From Bdellovibrionales bacterium (lineage in GTDB: Bacteria; Bdellovibrionota; Bdellovibrionia; Bdellovibrionales; JAMPXM01), in NCBI GenBank assembly GCA_005808505.1, contig SYLX01000071.1:1-44284 (forward strand): a DNA stretch of 44,284 nucleotides, written 5' to 3'. The position numbers and the translations under genes are program-made. The notes under the pieces are model-generated. The model was not told where the DNA came from, did no database searches, and saw only the letters and a list, made by a program, of their open reading frames with translations. Of the stretch, positions 1-6,777 are shown one piece after another; within the stretch, counting starts at the first letter, position 1; every line of letters begins with the position of its first letter.

Positions 1-1
1 C

Positions 2-2647
2 GGTTATCTCTCGAGCACCGATTGGTCGACTTTCAACAATAAACTTGGCACTACACTCACGGGTGGCTCGATCTGGGTTGGCAACGGATCAAACGTCGCG
101 ACGGCCGTTGCGCCTGCAGGCGACGTGACGATGACGAACGCAGGTTCGTTTACGGTAACGAAGTTGCAAGGTCGTACGGTTGCATCAACGACGCCGGTCA
201 CGGGTCAGTACTTGCGCTATAACACGACGAACACTTCTTGGGAGCCGCAGTACTTCAACGTCACCGACCTTCGTAAATCGGACGGAACTTCGCAGTTTGC
301 GTCAGCGTCTTGTACGGCGGGACAGACCCTGAACTGGTCTTCGCTCACGGACACCTTCACTTGCACGAACATTTCGATTGCGAACACGCAAGTGACGGGA
401 CTCGGCACGGCTTCGACAAAGAACTTCGGCACGGCTGCAGGCAACTTAGTTGAACTCGATGCGGGCGCGAAAATTCCGGCGAGCTTATTGCCGACGGGTG
501 CGGCTTCGAAGTGGACGGCGACGGGTTCAGATATCTATTACTCGACCGGAAACGTCGGAGTAGGTACCGCTACACCTGGTCAACCACTCGACGTGGTGGG
601 TATCGCGAGAGCAGGACGCTTCGTTGCAAACGGAACAGGGAACAATCCTGGTCTTCCGCAAATTACATTCAATAGCGATTCAGACACAGGCATGTACCTC
701 ATCGCTAACGACATCCTAGGATTTTCTACTGGTGGCGCTGAACGCTTAAGAATCAATGCATCTGGTAACGTTGGGATCGGAACCGCTAGCCCGAATTCAA
801 AATTGCAGGTTGAGGGCAACATCACCGCTCGCATGACGTCAAGTTATCCCCGTATAGAAGCTATTTCCTCGCAGGCCGCTGGTTATGCGCCGCCCATGAT
901 CGCAATGTCGCGGACGAACACAGGTGGTGCAGCAACACCTGATAACCAAGGTTTGGGTGAAATTCGCTTCGAAGGCATATCAACAAGTTCAGCTTACGTA
1001 TCACCGGCGTCGATTATCGCGACTGGCGGTGTAAACACGGCAAACGGGATTCCTGGCCAACTTGTTTTCTCCACAGATCCTGCTGATGGCTCAGGCATTC
1101 AGGCGAGGATGACAATCCTGCCGAACGGAGCTGTGGCCGTCGGACCAAGCAACTCGACCGGTTATATGTTTCAAGTAAACGCTGCACTTTCAGGACCTGG
1201 CAGCTATTTCAATACCGCACTCTACGATACCGCTGCGATGGCGCAAAACATAGGCGGTGGCCTCGCGTTTGGTGGTGAGTACAACAGCACAACTCACGCC
1301 ACTGCTATTTTTGGCGGTATCCGCGGCGGAAAAGAAACGGCGACAAACAACTCCTACGGTGGATACGTCTCACTTTACACGCGACCTGCTGGAAGTAACC
1401 CAGTAGAGCGAATCCGTATCGACTCCAATGGTAACGTCGGGATTGGAACAACAGTTCCCGAACATCTCCTCCACCTGTCGAAGTCTGGTTACGCCCAGGC
1501 CCTTCTTGAGTCCATTAACGATCACGCCGAATTCGATATGGCTGCTTACGGCACAGGTAAACAATCCATGTTTTTCCTGACGGCTGCGCGGGGAACTGAG
1601 GCGTCGCCGACATATCTTCAAGCGGGTGATAGCGTGGGCTACATTGGAGCCGCGGCTGCTCAAGGCGGAAGACAATCTGGAAGAATCGCCTTCTACGCTT
1701 CCGACAACTGGACAAGCACTAGCACGCCCGGCATTCTGACTTTCTCCACAACACCGTCGGCCGCAACGGTGCCTTACGAGCGTATGCGAATTGACGAAAA
1801 CGGTAACGTCGGTATCGGAACGTCGAGTCCTACAATTCCGCTTCATGTAGAAAGCAGCCAAGCCGTCACTTACATGACACTCCGAAGTACAGCCGCGATG
1901 GCAGCCAACAATGGAGGAACAATCCTTCTTTCCGGAAGATATGATGCGTCCAACAACGCTGATTTCGCCAGTGTCTCTGGCGTAAAAGAAAACGGTACGA
2001 GCGGAAGTGATGGCGGTGCGCTCACTTTCAGTACGAACACCGCAGGAGCGACGTACCTCCAAGAACACATGCGAATCACCGCGGCGGGGCGCATCGGCAT
2101 GGGAACCGCTAGCCCGAACTATAAGCTCGATGTCGCGGGCGACATTAATGCCTCTGGTTCCGTTCGCGCGGCGGGCGTAGCACTCACATCCGACATCCGC
2201 TACAAGCGCGACATTCAAACGATCGACGATGCGCTCGAGAAGCTTCTTAATTTGAGAGGTGTCTCGTACAACTGGCGAACGGAAGCCTTCCCCCATAAGC
2301 ACTTCAACAACCGTCAGCAGATCGGTGTCATCGCTCAAGAGGTAGAGGCTCAATTCCCCGAAGCCGTCGACACCAATCATGAGGGCTTCAAATCCGTGAA
2401 TTATCCTGCACTCGTCGCTCCGATCATCGAAGCACTCCGGACTCTGCACGAGCGGATTGTGGGAGTCGAATCGAAGCAGACTTCGCAAGCTCGGGAAATT
2501 GCTTCCAAAGCCGATCGCGCGGAAGTCGATGCGCTCAAAGAAGAAAACTCAGCTCTCAAAGCAAAGGCTGCGAAAATTGAAAAAGAGAATGAGCTGATCA
2601 AAGCATATCTCTGCGCTAAGGATCCGACGGCACCTCTTTGCCGGTGA
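2..2647 (+). CDS. Tail-fibre/adhesin-like protein with C-terminal S74 chaperone domain (5' end outside window)
   Basis: The frame is open from the first bases of the window, so this is the C-terminal part of a longer protein; the first ATG in frame is at 125, but in-frame coding upstream (a Y-L-S-S-T-D-W-S-T-F-N-N-K type segment) shows it is not the start. The body carries five copies of a G-N-V-G-I-G-T-x-x-P fibre motif typical of beta-rich trimeric fibres. Near the C-terminus is a peptidase S74 intramolecular chaperone domain with the S-D-I-R-Y-K Ser/Lys motif and the I-G-V-I-A-Q-E-V-E signature; in this family it trimerises the fibre and then cuts itself off. The end is a coiled coil rich in K/E/A heptads with a terminal Cys pair (L-C-A-K...P-L-C-R). 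In Bdellovibrio, proteins of this design are mosaic adhesive fibres used in prey recognition; that role here is inferred. A phage tail fibre is the alternative, but no phage genes are nearby. Confidence 0.85.
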   Translation, partial: GYLSSTDWSTFNNKLGTTLTGGSIWVGNGSNVATAVAPAGDVTMTNAGSFTVTKLQGRTVASTTPVTGQYLRYNTTNTSWEPQYFNVTDLRKSDGTSQFASASCTAGQTLNWSSLTDTFTCTNISIANTQVTGLGTASTKNFGTAAGNLVELDAGAKIPASLLPTGAASKWTATGSDIYYSTGNVGVGTATPGQPLDVVGIARAGRFVANGTGNNPGLPQITFNSDSDTGMYLIANDILGFSTGGAERLRINASGNVGIGTASPNSKLQVEGNITARMTSSYPRIEAISSQAAGYAPPMIAMSRTNTGGAATPDNQGLGEIRFEGISTSSAYVSPASIIATGGVNTANGIPGQLVFSTDPADGSGIQARMTILPNGAVAVGPSNSTGYMFQVNAALSGPGSYFNTALYDTAAMAQNIGGGLAFGGEYNSTTHATAIFGGIRGGKETATNNSYGGYVSLYTRPAGSNPVERIRIDSNGNVGIGTTVPEHLLHLSKSGYAQALLESINDHAEFDMAAYGTGKQSMFFLTAARGTEASPTYLQAGDSVGYIGAAAAQGGRQSGRIAFYASDNWTSTSTPGILTFSTTPSAATVPYERMRIDENGNVGIGTSSPTIPLHVESSQAVTYMTLRSTAAMAANNGGTILLSGRYDASNNADFASVSGVKENGTSGSDGGALTFSTNTAGATYLQEHMRITAAGRIGMGTASPNYKLDVAGDINASGSVRAAGVALTSDIRYKRDIQTIDDALEKLLNLRGVSYNWRTEAFPHKHFNNRQQIGVIAQEVEAQFPEAVDTNHEGFKSVNYPALVAPIIEALRTLHERIVGVESKQTSQAREIASKADRAEVDALKEENSALKAKAAKIEKENELIKAYLCAKDPTAPLCR

Positions 2648-2676
2648 CAGTTCTTCGACTGGAGTTTTACGATCAT

Positions 2677-2709
2677 CGTTGGCATGATAGGGCCAACGCC
2701 TTTGTTTCA
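2677..2709 (+). terminator. Putative Rho-independent terminator after the fibre gene
   Basis: A 7-bp perfect stem (CGTTGGC / GCCAACG) with an 8-nt loop is followed by a T-rich tail (CCTTTGTTTC), about 30 nt past the stop of the fibre gene and before the DUF3565 gene. The T tract is interrupted, so termination may be partial. Confidence 0.5.
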
Positions 2710-2738
2710 GCGGAGGCCATCGTGAAACTCAGGACCAG

Positions 2739-3110
2739 ATGAAGCAGAAGATCACAGGCTACCATCTCGACAATGAAAACCACTGGGTTGCAGAACTCAA
2801 ATGCGGTCATAACCAACATGTCCGTCACGATCCACCTTGGTCGATTCGTGACTGGGTGACGACTCCCGAGGGCCGCGCAAGTCGCATCGGCATTGAGCTT
2901 AATTGCATTCGGTGTGACGAAGCCGGTCGTGCGGTCGCCGCTGCGATCATCATCGAAGCGAAATCACAGTTTCTCGCGAGCTATGAAAATGCAGGCATCA
3001 GCGGACTCTGTGAAGAAGGCCGTCTCGAAGCCGCGCTCGGAAGTTTGGATTCTCTCCCTCTCGATTCGATCCTCGAACGCGCACTCAAGCCAGATCCAAC
3101 GCAAAATTAA
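2739..3110 (+). CDS. DUF3565 family protein
   Basis: This 123-aa cytoplasmic protein has the DUF3565 signature: H-W-V-A-E-L-x-C-G-H-x-Q-H-V-R-H-x-P-P-W near residues 16-35, then a W-V-T-T-P-E-G-R segment and an L-N-C-I-R-C pair. The Cys/His pattern suggests a bound metal, but I can name no activity; the family is uncharacterised and is sometimes fused to tellurite-resistance-type proteins. The ATG at 2739 follows an AGGA at 2731-2734. A GTG at 2722 is closed by a stop after six codons, so it is not the start. The residues after about 80 are not conserved in the domain. The gene stands alone between the fibre gene and the lanthipeptide operon. Confidence 0.75.
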   Translation: MKQKITGYHLDNENHWVAELKCGHNQHVRHDPPWSIRDWVTTPEGRASRIGIELNCIRCDEAGRAVAAAIIIEAKSQFLASYENAGISGLCEEGRLEAALGSLDSLPLDSILERALKPDPTQN

Positions 3111-3482
3111 TTCTGGCTCGTTGAGGATTGCTTTCATCTTCGTGATAAGTTTTTGAAAACATGCTGGATCGCGATCGTGACGACGTTCGTTTCGCGGAGC
3201 CATTCAGACACCTGAGAAGAAGGTAGCGAAGTCCATTTGCCACCAGCTTTTGAATTTCAGCCGGTGTCACCCGAGCCATTCCGATTCATTCACTCACAAC
3301 TTTTTCGCCGCATTGATGCGATCGGTTTCCTTCTGCCACTGATCAATTTCGATGCTCATCGCGATAGAATTTGTCGCTCGGAAAAGCGAAGGATTAGCGA
3401 CAAATAACTCCTGGACACACTGCCGTACCAAAAATATTTACTTACGCAAAATCCAACACCCTGCCCCGCGAGGAGATGGCTG
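3111..3482. other. 372-bp intergenic region upstream of the lanthipeptide operon
   Basis: I see no convincing gene here. On the minus strand short frames exist (a 21-codon frame 3294-3359 beginning M-S-I-E-I-D-Q-W-Q-K and a 64-codon frame from 3279 beginning M-A-R-V-T-P-A-E-I-Q-K). Neither has a recognisable domain, and the second runs into the DUF3565 gene. They could be remnants of a decayed gene. The right end holds the candidate promoter of the operon. Confidence 0.4.
3412..3440 (+). promoter_or_regulatory. Candidate sigma-70-type promoter of the lanthipeptide operon
   Basis: TGGACA (3412-3417, 5/6 to the -35 consensus), a 17-nt spacer, then TATTTA (3435-3440, only 3/6 to the -10 consensus). 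The expected transcript start is about 35 nt before the ATG at 3483. The spacing is ideal but the -10 box is weak, and lineage-specific sigma factors are not known to me. Confidence 0.3.
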
Positions 3483-6400
3483 ATGTGTCCGACCGATCAT
3501 GATGGAAAGAATGCTAACGAGGGAAAGAAAAAGATTATCTTAGCTACGGCTTCCGTAACGATGCTCATGCAGCAAGCGGCAAGCTTCGGTTTGACACCCG
3601 AGATGGTAGCGAAAGCGTGGAAGAGCCCTGAGTATCGCGCTACTCTCACGGAAGAGCAGCGCAAGCATCTTCCGGCGAATCCCGCAGGTGATCTGAATGT
3701 TCCCCTTATCACACGACACATCAAACATTCGATCGAAGTTGCTGGCACAACGACCTACGCTGATTGCGGAACGACAACTTACGCAGACTGCGGCACAACT
3801 ACTTATGCGGATTGCGGTACCACGACCTATGCCGATTGCGGCACTACGACTTACGCCGATTGCAGCAGCACGCAATTAACAGCCTGTGCGCCCGGCGCCC
3901 TTAAAGCAGAGGGAACACAGAAGCTAGCGGGAACTACAGCTGTAATCGACTGCGGCACGACGGCTGTCATTGATTGCGGAACTACTGCGGTTATCGACTG
4001 TGGAACTACAGCTGTTATTGATTGCGGAACAACAGCAGTCATCGATTGTTCGAGCACACAAGTCGCAGATTGCGCTCCTCAAGCAAAAGCGACGGGTAAG
4101 GGCATTCTTCTCGCTGGCTCAACATCACCAATTGATTGCGGCAGCACATCTCCGATCGATTGTGGAAGTACTTCTCCTATTGATTGCGGAAGCACTTCGC
4201 CAATTGATTGTGGCAGCACTTCGCCCATTGACTGCAGCGGCACTCAGCTCACTGATTGCGCTTCGGTTGGCGCTGCTGGCGAGCGGACGATCACGATTGC
4301 AGGTTCAACTTCTCTAAGCTCCTGCGGCAGCACATCGCTCAGCTCTTGCGGCAGTACTTCGCTAAGCTCTTGCGGTAGCACTTCACTCAGCTCGTGCGGC
4401 AGTACTTCCCTGAGTTCATGCAGCAGCACGGAATTAACCGAGTGTGCACCGAGTGCCGCACAACCCGATAGCAAAACGCTTCTCGCTGGATCAACTGCGT
4501 GGAGTGATTGCAACGCAACTCAACTTCCTGAATGCGCTCCCCTTCTTCGCAAAATTCATGAAACACAGAGTTTCCATTTAGCCGGCACGACGGCACTTCA
4601 CGACTGCGGCACGACTGCTTTGCATGACTGCAGCAGCACGCAGGCTGCTGACTGTGCACCTCAAGTCAATGAGTCGAACGAATCCGAGGGAATGAAGCTC
4701 GCGGGCAACACTTCGGTCTACGATTGCGGGAACACCTCGGTCTATGACTGCGGAAATACCTCAGTCTACGATTGTGGAAACACTTCGGTTTATGACTGCG
4801 GGAATACGTCGGTTTACGATTGTGGGAACACTTCAGTCTATGACTGCAGCAGCACGCAAGTAACCAATTGCGCTCCAGCCATAAAGACAGTGTCAGTCGA
4901 AAAATCATTCAAGCTCGCTGGCTCCACGATGCTCCATGATTGTGGTTCCACAATGTTGCATGATTGCGGCTCGACGATGCTCCATGATTGTGGCTCAACG
5001 ATGCTGCATGACTGCGGTTCGACCATGCTTCACGACTGCAGCAGCACTCAAGTTGCTGACTGCGCTCCCGGAGTTAAAGAGCAGAAAGAAGCTGCAAGCA
5101 TGCAACTCGCAGGCAACACAAACGTGTTCGACTGTGGAAATACGAATGTATTCGATTGCGGTAACACGAACGTCTTTGATTGTGGAAACACGAACGTCTT
5201 CGACTGCGGAAATACCAATGTATTCGATTGCGGTAACACGAACGTTTTCGACTGCAGCAACACTCAGGTAGCGGAGAATGCTCCTCAAGTTAAAGACGCA
5301 ACGGAGAGCATCCAACTCGCTGGTAACACTGGTCTCATGGACTGTGGAAACACGGGTCTCATGGATTGCGGTAACACAGGCTTGATGGACTGTGGAAACA
5401 CGGGCCTCATGGATTGCGGCAATACAGGCTTGATGGATTGCAGCAGCACTCAAATCGGCGAATGCGGCTCACAAGTAGGTCAAGCCGCGAAAGCCGATGA
5501 GCTTAATCTCGCGGGCAACACAGGCTTGAGTGATTGCGGTAATACAGGTCTCAGCGATTGCGGCAACACAGGCTTGAGCGATTGTGGAAATACCGGCCTC
5601 AGTGATTGTGGAAACACTGGCTTGAGCGATTGCAGCAGCACTCAGCTCGCAGACTGCGCTTCGAATCTTAGCCAGGCTGATAAGATCGATGCTTTGAAGC
5701 TTGCTGGTAACACGAGTTTCAGTGACTGCGGCAATACGAGCTTTAGCGATTGCGGCAATACGAGCTTTAGCGACTGTGGAAACACCAGCTTCAGCGATTG
5801 TGGTAACACAAGTTTCAGCGACTGCAGCAGCACGATGCTCACAGAGTGCTCGCCGAGCGTGGCAAGCGCCGATGTGAAACTCATTCAGCTCGCTGGCAAT
5901 ACCGGCCCGATTGATTGTGGCAACACAGGTCCCATCGATTGTGGAAATACCGGCCCCATTGACTGCGGAAACACGGGCCCTATCGATTGCGGCAATACCG
6001 GACCGATTGACTGCAGCAGCACGCAAGTTGCTGACTGTGCGCCGGGAGCGGGTCGCTCAAAATTTGCGTCGGGTCTCCTCGCTGGCTCAACGGGACCTGG
6101 AGATTGTGGATCCACTGGACCTGGTGATTGCGGTTCGACTGGGCCTGGTGATTGCGGCTCAACGGGCCCTGGTGACTGCGGTTCAACCGGACCTGGCGAC
6201 TGCAGCGGCACCCTACTTGCTGAGTGCGCTCCCGGAGTTAGCCCTGCAAAAGCCACAAGCCTCCTCGCCGGCACGACAGGCCTTGGAGACTGCGGAACCA
6301 CGGGCTTAGGAGATTGCGGCACAACAGGTCTCGGAGACTGCGGGACAACCGGCTTAGGCGACTGCGGAACGACAGGCCTTGGCGATTGCAGCAGCACACA

Positions 6401-6770
6401 GATCGGCGCGTGCGCGATTGCTCCGGCTCCGAAGGCAAACGTTGCTGCCCGTAAGGTGCAGTTTGCTCCAACGAAAGCCGCTTTTGCGGAAACTCTTACA
6501 CTGTCGCTGGACACGTTGCTCGCCAAGAACTTGGCCGTTGAATTCCAGCTTCTTCCAGAAGACAAAGGGTTCACGGTCGCGCTTCCGGGCTCGATCCCTA
6601 AGATGGTGAAAGTTGAAACCAAAGGCTTCACGCAGATCGCGGAGTGGACGTTGAGTCAAAGCCAGTTCTCGCTGGCAAATGCTCAAGCGGCTCACCCTGA
6701 GCTTGACGGCAAATCGGTAAAAGACGCCGTTCAAGTCTTGTTCGATCGGGGCCTTGTAACGTTGGCATAA
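3483..6770 (+). CDS. Giant multi-core lanthipeptide precursor: mersacidin-type leader plus 15 blocks of octapeptide repeats
   Basis: 1095 aa. Residues 37-70 match the mersacidin/lichenicidin-type class II leader: A-W-K-S-P-E-Y-R followed by L-T-E-E-Q-R and then L-P-A-N-P-A-G. Residues 88-977 are 70 octapeptides G-[T/S/N]-T-x-x-x-D-C in 15 blocks of identical copies (5,5,5,5,1,2,6,5,6,5,5,5,5,5,5). Each block ends in a cap octad such as S-S-T-Q-V-A-D-C; a 14-16 residue linker then ends in [L/I]-A just before the G of the next block. Every octad has a Thr at position 3 for dehydration and a Cys at position 8 for thioether formation. Residues 978-1095 are a non-repetitive C-terminal domain I do not recognise. 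The ATG follows AGGAG (3471-3475) by 7 nt. No Sec signal is visible. The stop is 7 nt before lanM, which strongly supports a substrate role. A structural repeat protein is the alternative. Confidence 0.85.
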   Translation: MCPTDHDGKNANEGKKKIILATASVTMLMQQAASFGLTPEMVAKAWKSPEYRATLTEEQRKHLPANPAGDLNVPLITRHIKHSIEVAGTTTYADCGTTTYADCGTTTYADCGTTTYADCGTTTYADCSSTQLTACAPGALKAEGTQKLAGTTAVIDCGTTAVIDCGTTAVIDCGTTAVIDCGTTAVIDCSSTQVADCAPQAKATGKGILLAGSTSPIDCGSTSPIDCGSTSPIDCGSTSPIDCGSTSPIDCSGTQLTDCASVGAAGERTITIAGSTSLSSCGSTSLSSCGSTSLSSCGSTSLSSCGSTSLSSCSSTELTECAPSAAQPDSKTLLAGSTAWSDCNATQLPECAPLLRKIHETQSFHLAGTTALHDCGTTALHDCSSTQAADCAPQVNESNESEGMKLAGNTSVYDCGNTSVYDCGNTSVYDCGNTSVYDCGNTSVYDCGNTSVYDCSSTQVTNCAPAIKTVSVEKSFKLAGSTMLHDCGSTMLHDCGSTMLHDCGSTMLHDCGSTMLHDCSSTQVADCAPGVKEQKEAASMQLAGNTNVFDCGNTNVFDCGNTNVFDCGNTNVFDCGNTNVFDCGNTNVFDCSNTQVAENAPQVKDATESIQLAGNTGLMDCGNTGLMDCGNTGLMDCGNTGLMDCGNTGLMDCSSTQIGECGSQVGQAAKADELNLAGNTGLSDCGNTGLSDCGNTGLSDCGNTGLSDCGNTGLSDCSSTQLADCASNLSQADKIDALKLAGNTSFSDCGNTSFSDCGNTSFSDCGNTSFSDCGNTSFSDCSSTMLTECSPSVASADVKLIQLAGNTGPIDCGNTGPIDCGNTGPIDCGNTGPIDCGNTGPIDCSSTQVADCAPGAGRSKFASGLLAGSTGPGDCGSTGPGDCGSTGPGDCGSTGPGDCGSTGPGDCSGTLLAECAPGVSPAKATSLLAGTTGLGDCGTTGLGDCGTTGLGDCGTTGLGDCGTTGLGDCSSTQIGACAIAPAPKANVAARKVQFAPTKAAFAETLTLSLDTLLAKNLAVEFQLLPEDKGFTVALPGSIPKMVKVETKGFTQIAEWTLSQSQFSLANAQAAHPELDGKSVKDAVQVLFDRGLVTLA
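3744..6413 (+). repeat. Coding repeat array: 15 blocks of 24-bp units (70 octads plus 15 caps)
   Basis: Octad blocks (positions; variable residues 4-7): 3744-3863 TYAD x5; 3930-4049 AVID x5; 4116-4235 SPID x5; 4302-4421 SLSS x5; 4488-4511 AWSD x1; 4584-4631 ALHD x2; 4704-4847 SVYD x6; 4920-5039 MLHD x5; 5112-5255 NVFD x6; 5322-5441 GLMD x5; 5514-5633 GLSD x5; 5706-5825 SFSD x5; 5895-6014 GPID x5; 6084-6203 GPGD x5; 6270-6389 GLGD x5. A 24-bp cap octad follows each block. Within a block the amino-acid sequence is identical, while most copies differ at third codon positions. The phase is 24 nt throughout, with no frame disruption. Confidence 0.97.
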
Positions 6771-6777
6771 GGTTCGA

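Noticed and set aside
1370..2488. 372-codon minus-strand frame opposite the fibre gene
   Set aside because: No recognisable domain, Arg/Ser/Cys-rich shadow composition, and fully inside a well-supported gene on the other strand.
3744..6413. CRISPR-like array, because of many 24-bp repeats
   Set aside because: The repeats are contiguous, in frame, translated, without spacers, and vary at third codon positions; no cas genes are present.
3744..6413. Pentapeptide-repeat or beta-helix structural protein
   Set aside because: The period is 8 rather than 5 and the pattern lacks the A(D/N)LXX rule; the lanthipeptide leader and adjacent LanM explain the Thr/Cys pattern better. A structural role is kept only as an alternative.
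5469..6631. Long antisense reading frames opposite the repeat array (5469-6026 and 5885-6631, minus)
   Set aside because: They arise because the repeats have no stop in that phase; their translations simply mirror the repeat and carry no known domain or ribosome binding site.
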